DNA from: Neisseriales bacterium
Lineage (GTDB): Bacteria; Pseudomonadota; Gammaproteobacteria; Burkholderiales; UBA11063
NCBI GenBank assembly: GCA_008017145.1
Contig: SSGY01000146.1
Location: 1-8,290, forward strand
Direction of reading: 5' to 3'
Length of the DNA stretch: 8,290 nt
This document shows, in pieces, positions 1-6,532 of the stretch (the stretch's first letter is position 1; each line of letters begins with the position of its first letter). Under the pieces are notes generated by a model. The model was not told the origin of the DNA and made no database searches. It saw nothing but the letters and a program-made list of their open reading frames with translations. The position numbers were made by a program, and so were the translations under genes.

Positions 1-68
1 CGTCAAGAGGTGCTAAGTTACTTTATAAAAGCTTTTCTTATTCGGTGTAATTGAAATTATATCAATTT

Positions 69-110
69 TATGCTAAAAAGCATGCTAAAATCTCCCAAAA
101 TTATCAATAA
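69..110 (+). promoter_or_regulatory. Putative hisN promoter region with short repeats
   Basis: The nonamer ATGCTAAAA occurs at 70-78 and again at 82-90. The first copy also forms a small hairpin (ATGCT 70-74 with AGCAT 79-83). The second copy forms TGCTAAAAT (83-91), which fits an extended -10 element (TGn plus TAAAAT), but no convincing -35 lies 16-18 bp upstream. A 14-base string AAAATTATCAATAA follows at 97-110 and recurs exactly in front of hisD at 7311-7324. No coding sequence is evident in 1-149. Promoter assignment is inference from consensus alone. Confidence 0.35.
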
Positions 111-149
111 AATTAATACAATGCTTTTTGAAGAATATACAGGAATTCT

Positions 150-932
150 ATGAGTGATGATTTAACTAGCAAGCTACTTGAGTTTGCCAATTTTTTAGCG
201 GATGAGGCAGCGCAAATCAGCCGCAAATTTTTCCGCCAACAGATTGTTATTGATAGTAAAGATAATAAATCTCCGGTAACAATAGCTGATCGTGAGATAG
301 AATTACGTTTGCGTGAGCTGATTAAACAACGTTATCCAGATCATGGGATTATTGGTGAAGAGTTTGCTAATCAAGAAACACAAGCCGAATTTTGTTGGGT
401 CTTAGATCCAATTGATGGCACAGTGGCGTTTTCGACGGGTAAACCAACCTTTACTACTTTAGTTGCGTTATTACGCAATGGTGCGCCTTTATTGAGTGTC
501 ATTGATCAGGCAATTAGTAGTGAGCGCTTTAGTGGTGTAGCAAATCATGGTGCATGGCTAAATAGTGCAAAGCTGCAAACTAGTCTGCAAATCGAGGTCG
601 CGAATGTGCGCCTGAATGCAACTACACCGCTGATGTTTACAACTACCTATGAGCGAGAAGCTTTTGAACGAGTGCGCTCTAAAGTGCGGTTGACTGCCTT
701 TGGTGGTGATGCTTATGCCTTTGGTTTGCTAGCAGCTGGACATATAGATGTGATCATGGAAGCAGAGTTGCAATACTATGATATTGCCGCTTTAATGCCT
801 GTGATTGAAGGTGCTGGTGGTGCGATTAGTGACTGGCAGGGCAAAGCTTTAAATCGTGAGTTTAATGGACAGGTTTTGGCAACGGCTAATACCGAATTAC
901 ATAACAAAATTTTACAAATTATTAATAGTTGA
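150..932 (+). CDS. hisN: Histidinol-phosphatase, inositol-monophosphatase family (HisN)
   Basis: Predicted Mg2+-dependent phosphatase that removes phosphate from L-histidinol phosphate, the step before HisD. The 260-residue length is normal for the inositol monophosphatase superfamily. Visible metal-site motifs are D47 in SPVTIAD, G69-E70-E71, the hallmark DPIDGT at 86-91, and D211 in the C-terminal block YYDIAALMPVIEGAGG. The stretch after DPIDGT (FSTGKPTFTTLVALL) and the VIDQ motif near 117-120 resemble the histidinol-phosphatase subgroup more than generic SuhB/CysQ. hisG and hisD in the same window support this reading. ATG 150 has AGGA at 141-144, 5 nt upstream. The stop lies 15 bp before proS, so the two are probably co-transcribed. 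The family is certain; the exact substrate is inference, and inositol or other sugar phosphates remain possible. Confidence 0.85.
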   Translation: MSDDLTSKLLEFANFLADEAAQISRKFFRQQIVIDSKDNKSPVTIADREIELRLRELIKQRYPDHGIIGEEFANQETQAEFCWVLDPIDGTVAFSTGKPTFTTLVALLRNGAPLLSVIDQAISSERFSGVANHGAWLNSAKLQTSLQIEVANVRLNATTPLMFTTTYEREAFERVRSKVRLTAFGGDAYAFGLLAAGHIDVIMEAELQYYDIAALMPVIEGAGGAISDWQGKALNREFNGQVLATANTELHNKILQIINS

Positions 933-947
933 TTTTAGGAATATAAG

Positions 948-2444
948 ATGGAAAAAACTGCAATTACCCCAATTCGAAGCGAAAATTATCCAGAATGGTA
1001 TCAACAAGTGATTGTTGCTGCTGATTTAGCAGAAAATTCTGCGGTACGTGGTTGCATGGTAATTAAACCGTGGGGTTACGCGATCTGGGAATTGATTCAA
1101 AAAGATTTAGATCGACGCTTTAAAAAGACTGGACATGTTAATGCTTATTTTCCATTATTGATTCCATTAAGTTATTTGGAAAAAGAAGCGGCACACGTGG
1201 ATGGTTTTGCTAAAGAATGTGCGGTAGTTACTCATCATCGTTTAGTTGCAGATGGTGAGGGTGGTTTGAAACCAGATGGTGAATTAGAAGAACCTTTGGT
1301 AATTCGTCCAACTAGTGAGACAATTATTGGTGAAAGTTTCTCCAAATGGGTGAAATCTTATCGTGACCTACCATTGCTTATCAATCAATGGGCGAATATT
1401 ATGCGCTGGGAAATGCGTACTCGTTTATTTTTACGTACTTCTGAATTTTTATGGCAGGAAGGGCATACAGTACATGCGACTGCTGATGAGGCCATAGGGG
1501 AAACTAAGCAAATGCTGGACGTTTATGCTGCATTTGCCCAAGACGTGTTGGCAATGCCTGTTATCAAAGGTGAGAAACCATGTTTTGAGCGTTTTCCAGG
1601 TGCGGTGAGTACTTATTGTATCGAAGCGATGATGCAAGATTGCAAGGCATTACAAGCTGGTACATCGCATTTCTTAGGGCAGAATTTTGCCAAAGCATCG
1701 GGAATTGAATTCCAAAATAAAGCTGGTGAACTTGAGACTGCATGGACAACTTCTTGGGGTGTCTCAACTCGTTTAATTGGTGGTCTGATTATGACTCACA
1801 GTGATGACAATGGTCTAGTATTACCACCACGAATTGCTCCGCAACAAGTTGTGATTCAGCCAATTTATCGCAATGACGAACAACGTGCGAGTGTACTGGC
1901 GTATTGTCAGCAATTAAAACTTGATTTGGAAGCACAATATTTTGCGGGTGATGAAATTCGAGTTCTGATTGATGATCGTGATATTCAAGGCGGCGCTAAA
2001 TCGTGGGAATGGATTAAAAAAGGTGTGCCATTAAGAGTCGAAGTTGGTCCGCGTGATATTGAAAAAGATGCAGTTATGCTTTCTCGTCGTGATGACTTAG
2101 CTAATAAGCAATCAACGCCACGTGCAGAGCTGATTGCCAATGCGGTGACTCTTTTGACGCAAATGCAGGATAATTTATTTACTAAGGCTCAGTCATTCCG
2201 AGATTCACGGATTACTGAAATTAACTCTTTAACCGAATTTAACGCATTTTTTGCTGCGGAACAAAATATCGATAGTGGTTTCGCTTTGGCATACGCAGTT
2301 GATGAATTTGCGATTGAAGAATACATCAAACCACTTAAAGTTACTGCACGCTGTATGCCTTTGGCGGATAATGATACTCCGGGAGTGTGTATTTTTACTG
2401 GTAAACCAGCTACACGTAAAATGGTTTTTGCTAAGGCTTACTAA
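948..2444 (+). CDS. proS: Prolyl-tRNA synthetase, short archaeal/eukaryotic type
   Basis: Class II synthetase that charges tRNA-Pro with proline in the cytoplasm. At 498 residues it is the short form, without the large editing domain inserted between motifs 2 and 3 in the longer form common in proteobacteria. Motif 1 lies around residues 35-73, motif 2 around 152-176 (MRWEMRTRLFLRTSEFLWQE), and motif 3 around 270-296 with the conserved GVSTRLIGGLIMTHSDDNGL block. The HGTP anticodon-binding domain spans about 300-410. The C-terminal domain (about 425-498) ends in FAKAY, the terminal tyrosine typical of this type. Only two cysteines remain in that domain (C469, C481), so a four-Cys zinc site is not intact. 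ATG 948 has AGGA at 937-940. Lacking cis-editing, the cell may use a trans-editing deacylase for Ala-tRNA-Pro, which is inference. Confidence 0.96.
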   Translation: MEKTAITPIRSENYPEWYQQVIVAADLAENSAVRGCMVIKPWGYAIWELIQKDLDRRFKKTGHVNAYFPLLIPLSYLEKEAAHVDGFAKECAVVTHHRLVADGEGGLKPDGELEEPLVIRPTSETIIGESFSKWVKSYRDLPLLINQWANIMRWEMRTRLFLRTSEFLWQEGHTVHATADEAIGETKQMLDVYAAFAQDVLAMPVIKGEKPCFERFPGAVSTYCIEAMMQDCKALQAGTSHFLGQNFAKASGIEFQNKAGELETAWTTSWGVSTRLIGGLIMTHSDDNGLVLPPRIAPQQVVIQPIYRNDEQRASVLAYCQQLKLDLEAQYFAGDEIRVLIDDRDIQGGAKSWEWIKKGVPLRVEVGPRDIEKDAVMLSRRDDLANKQSTPRAELIANAVTLLTQMQDNLFTKAQSFRDSRITEINSLTEFNAFFAAEQNIDSGFALAYAVDEFAIEEYIKPLKVTARCMPLADNDTPGVCIFTGKPATRKMVFAKAY

Positions 2445-2461
2445 TTGAACTTGTAAACAGG

Positions 2462-2488
2462 AGAGGTTACGCTATGAGCATAATCTCT
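2462..2488 (+). promoter_or_regulatory. 12-bp stem-loop with possible minigene in the proS to PCS-like gap
   Basis: AGAGGTTACGCT (2462-2473) pairs with AGCATAATCTCT (2477-2488), with one G-T wobble and one mismatch, leaving ATG as the three-base loop. No T-run follows, so it is not a standard terminator. The 5' arm overlaps a strong Shine-Dalgarno stretch AGGAGAGG (2459-2466). The loop ATG opens a six-codon frame, MSIISN, ending at TGA 2492-2494. A translated leader or a structured mRNA processing site is possible; the function is unknown. Confidence 0.4.
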
Positions 2489-2540
2489 AACTGATGACGT
2501 TGCTCTATTTGATGATGAATCTGTAAAAAAGGAACTCTGT

Positions 2541-3401
2541 ATGAAAGCAAAGAAATTATTGGGTTTATTGGCTTTGGCAGTAATTGTCGCTTGTACTTCT
2601 GGTAATGCAAGCACTACCAATGCTAAAGCTAGCCCTACTGTCTATGATTATGGCTATGAAAAATACACGGTTAGTCCGTATTCAAATACCATGGCAGTCC
2701 TGTCCTATAATACCGAATCAGGAATCAGCCGCCTAAATTCATCGCAGTATAAAGCTTCATTTTATAATTTATCAACACACTACTCACCGCAAACTAATAT
2801 TCTGAGCTGCGGTGTGGCTTCCGCGGTAATTATGCTCAATACGGTTTATGCCACACTAGGTAAACAACCACCGATTTCTAAACTTGGTTCATTTTATAAT
2901 GAGCAAGAAAATTATATTGATGGAAATTTCACTTGGACAGAAGCTAATTTCTTTAATGATAAAGTTAGTGGTTACTTGGATCCAGAAATAATTTATGGAC
3001 GCAAACAGGTAGATGGTAAGTATGTGGTTGGTTTGACTTTAGATCAGCTAACTCAAGCGCTTAATTTACAAGGTCTGCAGGCTAATGCAACTCATGTAAA
3101 TACCGCCAATGATGCGGATATTGAAGCTTTTAGAACGTTATTAAAAGCAACTCTTGGCAAAACAGAGAGCTATATGGTGGTGAATTATAATCTTAATGTA
3201 ATGTCAGCGCTTAATGGTGGACATTTTTCACCAATTGCCGCTTATGATCAAGCGAGTGACTCAGTTTTGATTTTAGATACTTGGAATGCATTCGCTCCGT
3301 GGGAATGGCTCAAAGTTTATGATTTATATAAAAGTATGAATACCAAGGATGGCGATACTTATCGTGGTTATGTTTTGGTTAATGCTAACAAGGCATCATA
3401 A
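2541..3401 (+). CDS. Phytochelatin synthase-family lipoprotein (papain-fold peptidase)
   Basis: 286 residues. Residues 1-18 form a lipoprotein signal: a KAKK n-region, a hydrophobic core and the lipobox IVAC with the lipidated C18. The mature domain matches the phytochelatin synthase catalytic core, a papain-like fold acting on glutathione. The Cys nucleophile is C90 in NILSCGVASAVIMLN, the His is H228 in GGHFSPIAAY, and the Asp is D246 in VLILD. The His-Asp distance of 18 residues is what I recall for the cyanobacterial homologue. Only the catalytic core is present, as in bacterial PCS-like proteins, which mostly hydrolyse glutathione to gamma-Glu-Cys and make little phytochelatin. It should face the periplasm or the outer-membrane inner leaflet, so its substrate is likely periplasmic glutathione or peptide conjugates (inference). 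ATG 2541 has AAGGAA ending 7 nt upstream. Confidence 0.85.
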   Translation: MKAKKLLGLLALAVIVACTSGNASTTNAKASPTVYDYGYEKYTVSPYSNTMAVLSYNTESGISRLNSSQYKASFYNLSTHYSPQTNILSCGVASAVIMLNTVYATLGKQPPISKLGSFYNEQENYIDGNFTWTEANFFNDKVSGYLDPEIIYGRKQVDGKYVVGLTLDQLTQALNLQGLQANATHVNTANDADIEAFRTLLKATLGKTESYMVVNYNLNVMSALNGGHFSPIAAYDQASDSVLILDTWNAFAPWEWLKVYDLYKSMNTKDGDTYRGYVLVNANKAS

Positions 3402-3435
3402 AGTTTTTTAATTTATCGTTAAATGAGCAATATAA

Positions 3436-3918
3436 ATGGGTGATGTTACACATTGGCTTATTCGAGATCACGCGGTTTTAATTGTTATAATTTCATCGAT
3501 GATATCAATGGTTTCTGGTGTTTTTTTAACCAGAATTAACGCGAAAAAAGATCAGGAAATGCATGATGTTTTCCTGAAGCAAGAGCTTTATATTAATTTT
3601 GTTGTTCACCAATTACAGGTGAATCTTATAGATAAGATTGGTGAAATCGAGCCAGATCCAGAGCTGGTTAAAAATTTGCGAGCTCTGCATGCTGAGCTAC
3701 TAATAAAAGCTGATTTGAAATTGCTTAAAGAAATCACCAAAATCAAAAATTTGGCACAAACAACTACTGATATTGATGTTCTTTTACCGCATATCGTAAG
3801 AGTTATAAATCATTTTCGTAAAATGGTTAATAATAAACCATTGACTCTTGCAGAGTACAAGGATTTTATTCAGGCATCCTTTAATACTGAGTTGGGAGTA
3901 AGCAAAAGGTTAATTTAG
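3436..3918 (+). CDS. Hypothetical single-pass membrane protein
   Basis: 160 residues that I do not recognise as any named family. One hydrophobic segment lies at about residues 13-32 (AVLIVIISSMISMVSGVFL) and is followed by RINAKKDQ, suggesting N-out/C-in topology by the positive-inside rule. The remaining ~125 residues are charged and leucine/isoleucine-rich, probably all-helical and cytoplasmic, with no cysteines and no catalytic motif. The ribosome site before ATG 3436 is poor (GAG at 3425-3427). It starts 34 bp after the phytochelatin synthase-like gene with no terminator between, so they may share a transcript. The sequence reads as a coding frame throughout, but the protein could be lineage-specific. 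Confidence 0.7.
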   Translation: MGDVTHWLIRDHAVLIVIISSMISMVSGVFLTRINAKKDQEMHDVFLKQELYINFVVHQLQVNLIDKIGEIEPDPELVKNLRALHAELLIKADLKLLKEITKIKNLAQTTTDIDVLLPHIVRVINHFRKMVNNKPLTLAEYKDFIQASFNTELGVSKRLI

Positions 3919-4185
3919 TTTCTAGCTCTAATTATGCTTTATTTTAAAATAAATTACCGATAAAATTAGTGATTCAGATGCCTTTGTATGAGGGCTAATT
4001 TATAATATATTTTCTCTTGTCTTTCACTCACCCGCATAACATAACATCAAGCACATTTTATAAGCTTCCATATCTAAGTATAGCTTGGTATAATACCTAC
4101 TTGTTTGAATAAAATTATTGTTTTTGCTGTTATTAAATTATAGCAAAAAAATTGTGCTTAATCTCAGAGTGTTAGGGAGCTTACG
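3919..4185 (+). promoter_or_regulatory. hisG upstream region: AT palindrome, extended -10 promoter, leader hairpin
   Basis: A 267-bp non-coding gap. A perfect 16-base AT palindrome, TTTATTTTAAAATAAA, lies at 3938-3953. The best promoter signal is TGGTATAAT (TATAAT at 4089-4094 with TGn just before it), an extended -10 that needs little -35; a second TATAAT at 4001-4006 has no -35. Transcription starting near 4100 would give a leader of about 85 nt. The leader holds a hairpin of TTTTTGCTGT (4121-4130) with ATAGCAAAAA (4140-4149). No short frame rich in His codons was found, so classical his attenuation is not supported. The hisG ribosome site AGGGAG is at 4174-4179. Confidence 0.5.
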
Positions 4186-5067
4186 ATGTTAGAACCAAGA
4201 TTACGGGTTGCATTACAAAAATCAGGAAAATTATCCGAAGGTAGTTTGGATTTACTTAATAAATGCAGTTTTAAATTACGCCCAGCCAAGAATCATTATC
4301 TGATTCAATCCAAAGAAATGAATACCGATTTTCTGATGATTCGTGATGATGATATTCCGGGTTTTGTGGATAGTGATGCCAGCGACATCGGAATTGTTGG
4401 AGAAAATGGTTATTTTGAATACATTTTGGAAAATCCTGAGCACAATTTAACCGTGATTGCCAAGCTGGGTTTTGCGCAATGTCGTTTGAGTATCGCCGCT
4501 GCACATGATTCTGGCATCCAAAAGTTATCAGATCTAAATGGTAAAACTATTGCCACTTCATATCCTGAAACTTTGCGTGATTTCTTGGCTAAAAATCAGA
4601 TCAAAGCCAAAATATTGGTCATGCATGGCTCAGTTGAGCTAGCACCGAAAATTGCGATTGCCGATGCGATTTGTGATTTGGTGTCTACTGGTACTACGCT
4701 TAAAGAAAATGGTTTAGTTGAGCTTCACATCATCCTAGAAAGCGAAGCGGTGCTGATCGGGCGTAAAACTGCAACAGCAGATATTTCAGAGCGCACCAAT
4801 GAACTAGTTTTTCGTCTGCAAAGCGTAATTAATGCCAAAGATAGCAAATATATTATGCTGCATATTGATAAAGATAATATTGATAAACTTAAGGAAATGT
4901 TGCCGGGTTGTGAATCGCCAACAGTCTTGCATTTACATGGTACAGACAACAAAGTTGCGGTGCATGTGGTGAGTAAAGAAGGCGTATTCTGGGATACGAT
5001 TGCCAAGCTGAAAAGCATTGGTGCTTCCTCAATTTTGGTGCTACCGATTGAAAAGATGATGGATTAG
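4186..5067 (+). CDS. hisG: ATP phosphoribosyltransferase, long form (HisG)
   Basis: Catalyses the first committed step of histidine synthesis, joining ATP and PRPP to give phosphoribosyl-ATP. At 293 residues it is the long form, which carries its own C-terminal regulatory domain and does not need HisZ. The N-terminal RLRVALQKSGKLSEGS (5-20), the MIRDDDIPG block (51-59), DIGIVGEN (67-74), and the PRPP-binding loop DAICDLVSTGTTL (160-172) are all present. The ACT-like domain at about 219-293 starts with KYIMLH and ends SILVLPIEKMMD, nearly as in enterobacteria; it normally binds histidine for feedback inhibition. ATG 4186 follows AGGGAG by 6 nt. No terminator is evident after the stop. Unusually, the next his gene lies 2.4 kb downstream, past accessory genes. 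Confidence 0.97.
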   Translation: MLEPRLRVALQKSGKLSEGSLDLLNKCSFKLRPAKNHYLIQSKEMNTDFLMIRDDDIPGFVDSDASDIGIVGENGYFEYILENPEHNLTVIAKLGFAQCRLSIAAAHDSGIQKLSDLNGKTIATSYPETLRDFLAKNQIKAKILVMHGSVELAPKIAIADAICDLVSTGTTLKENGLVELHIILESEAVLIGRKTATADISERTNELVFRLQSVINAKDSKYIMLHIDKDNIDKLKEMLPGCESPTVLHLHGTDNKVAVHVVSKEGVFWDTIAKLKSIGASSILVLPIEKMMD

Positions 5068-5165
5068 AGAGCGTTCAATAGATACCGTATGCTTGTATAA
5101 TTAAGCCATGTAAATATAAATACTTATTGTTTATGAATAGATTATCGATTGAAGTAGTGACGCAT

Positions 5166-5213
5166 GTAAACGAAAATTAATTTTGTTTACCTTTGCGATA
5201 GCTGTGTTATCAT
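5166..5213 (+). promoter_or_regulatory. Toxin-antitoxin promoter with overlapping palindromic operator
   Basis: A candidate sigma-70 promoter has TTTACC (5186-5191), a 16-bp spacer, and TATCAT (5208-5213), placing the start about 25 nt before the antitoxin ATG. A long palindrome spans 5166-5190: GTAAAC and GTTTAC flank the perfect 12-mer AAAATTAATTTT, with one unpaired G at 5172. Its right arm overlaps the -35. This is where a ribbon-helix-helix antitoxin would be expected to bind for autorepression. The geometry is seen directly; binding is inference. Confidence 0.6.
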
Positions 5214-5242
5214 ATCTTATTAATTTTACTTAGGAATACACC

Positions 5243-5482
5243 ATGAAAGCCGAAAATCCTGTCATTTCTTTTCGCGTACCTAGTGAAATATATGATAAGT
5301 TAGAACAATTGGTTAAGGCAACTAAGCGCAATAAAGCTGATTTGTTATTACATTGGCTTGAAGAAGCAATATGTCTAGAAGAATGGCAAATACAAGAAGT
5401 TGAAGCCGGAATTAAAGAAGCGGACGCTGGTATATTTGCTTCATCGACTGAAGTTGAGCGAGTTTTAAATAAATGGCTCTAA
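5243..5482 (+). CDS. Ribbon-helix-helix antitoxin of a ParE/RelE-type module
   Basis: 79-residue antitoxin predicted to bind and neutralise the downstream toxin and repress the operon. Residues 7-12 (VISFRV) fit the DNA-contacting beta strand, with helices at about 14-27 and 30-43 completing a ribbon-helix-helix (CopG/Arc-like) domain. The tail, including EVEAGIKEADAGIFASSTEV at 52-71, is the kind of acidic, Ala/Gly-rich segment that wraps ParE-type toxins. ATG 5243 has AGGA at 5232-5235, 7 nt upstream. It overlaps the toxin gene by 10 bp, so translation is coupled. The palindrome at 5166-5190 is the likely operator. Assignment to a named subfamily such as ParD or StbD is not possible from sequence alone. 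Confidence 0.85.
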   Translation: MKAENPVISFRVPSEIYDKLEQLVKATKRNKADLLLHWLEEAICLEEWQIQEVEAGIKEADAGIFASSTEVERVLNKWL

Positions 5483-5766
5483 ATATTCTTTGGACTAAGC
5501 GCGCGCTAGCTAACTTAGAATCTGAGCTTGACTATTATGGACAAATTAATCCAATCTTGGCAAAAGAGTTAACTCTAATCATTCAAAAATCTATTAATAG
5601 TATCTCTCACACGCCCGCCATTGGGCGCGCTGGTAAAAAAATTGGCACGCGGGAATTAATAGTTGATAAATATCCATATATTTTGACATATCGCGTGAGA
5701 AATAATGTTTTTGAGGTTTTGGTAATAATTCATCAAAAGCGGAAGAATATTCGTAGTCATTATTGA
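5473..5766 (+). CDS. Type II toxin of the RelE/ParE superfamily
   Basis: 97-residue toxin. The N-terminus (NILWTKRALANLESELDYY) gives the first strand and helical pair of the RelE/ParE fold. The hallmark block GTREL at 58-62 and YPYILTYRV at 67-75 fit the ParE-like branch, and the closing strand VLVIIHQKRK (82-91) has the usual His-x-x-Arg (H87, R90). ParE members poison DNA gyrase while RelE members cleave mRNA; the GTREL/YRV pattern favours ParE, but the target is inference. Its ATG lies inside the antitoxin gene with only a weak ribosome site (GAGCGAG-like at 5457-5463), so expression should depend on antitoxin translation. The frame is full length with no visible damage. Confidence 0.85.
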   Translation: MALNILWTKRALANLESELDYYGQINPILAKELTLIIQKSINSISHTPAIGRAGKKIGTRELIVDKYPYILTYRVRNNVFEVLVIIHQKRKNIRSHY

Positions 5767-5812
5767 GTTTTTGTTGTTTTTTGGAAATACATTATGCAGT
5801 TTAAAAGTTTAG

Positions 5813-6532
5813 GTGAGCAGATTGAATTCGAGTTTCTTAAATGGTAGAATCACATATCTAGAAGTTAGTAATGCGTACAGGAGGTCAAGTATATGGTCAC
5901 TTATATGCGAATCTGGCTATAAAACAGCCGTGATTGTTGGTGGTGTGGTATATCTATTACTTGCTACGTTAATTTTTATTGTAACTAATAAACTAGTTAT
6001 TGACACTATAGTGGTTTTATGTTTTTCTTTTTATACAATAGCGACGTGTATAAGGACTAAGATGTTAAATAGTAGAGTGTTAAAGCTGATAGGCACTCCG
6101 TATAAGCCATTTCTTAATGACAATAAGTTATATTGGGTAGGAGTTAGGAGTTTGCTATTTTGTCGTTATTTACATGAGACAGGTGTAATACATATTTCTG
6201 ATAATATCGACCATTTAATAACAAATAGGTTTGAACTCAGAAAAATTAACTTATTCGAGTCTAAGATTTTCACAGTATGCTGTAGCATATTATTGTTATT
6301 TTTGAGCCGGATAATTGAAATTTTATTCAATGAATGTAATTTAACTGCATTGTATGCATTTGTGATTTTAGGTAGTTTAATGACTTTTATTATTATGCAG
6401 TTTACCAGTTTATTCAGAAATGAGCAAAACAAAATGTCAGAATTAAAATTCTTTATTGATGTTTACAATGACTTTGGCAAAGATTTAATGAATGAGTTGA
6501 AGAAAAATAATAAAAAGTTTCAACTAAGATGA
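5813..6532 (+). CDS. Four-helix membrane protein of unknown function, coupled to Fic gene
   Basis: 239 residues if the GTG at 5813 is the start; no family recognised. Hydrophobic helices lie at about 38-57, 62-81, 151-171 and 178-198, giving two hairpins around a polar, basic loop (82-150) and a charged tail (199-239). Positive charges suggest both ends and the loop are cytoplasmic. The start is doubtful: no Shine-Dalgarno precedes GTG 5813, and the first in-frame Met is residue 84. An ATG at 5794 with a better upstream GGAAA opens another frame that stops at 5845-5847 and would join this one by a +1 shift. Codon choice is notably AT-rich (many ATA, TTA, AGT) compared with hisG and hisD, hinting at transfer. 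It ends in an ATGA overlap with the Fic gene, so the two proteins are made together. Confidence 0.7.
   Translation: MSRLNSSFLNGRITYLEVSNAYRRSSIWSLICESGYKTAVIVGGVVYLLLATLIFIVTNKLVIDTIVVLCFSFYTIATCIRTKMLNSRVLKLIGTPYKPFLNDNKLYWVGVRSLLFCRYLHETGVIHISDNIDHLITNRFELRKINLFESKIFTVCCSILLLFLSRIIEILFNECNLTALYAFVILGSLMTFIIMQFTSLFRNEQNKMSELKFFIDVYNDFGKDLMNELKKNNKKFQLR

Noticed and set aside
51..74. TTGAAA and TATGCT as a hisN promoter
   Set aside because: The spacer is only 12 bp, too short for a sigma-70 promoter.
1449..1767. Reverse-strand frames inside proS
   Set aside because: Antisense to conserved catalytic motifs of ProRS, with no domain or start signal of their own.
3938..3953. AT palindrome as a terminator for the 160-residue gene
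   Set aside because: It is perfect but purely A-T with no loop, so a stable RNA hairpin is unlikely.
4121..4149. Rho-independent terminator before hisG
   Set aside because: The stem is mostly A-T pairs, lacks a GC-rich core, and sits downstream of the best promoter, inside the expected leader.
4021..4185. Histidine attenuation leader peptide before hisG
   Set aside because: No short frame with clustered His codons and no terminator hairpin with a T-run were found; the hairpin at 4121-4149 is followed by AT sequence, not a terminator tail.
4271..5018. Reverse-strand frames inside hisG
   Set aside because: Overlap fully conserved HisG coding sequence; composition looks like a frame shadow.
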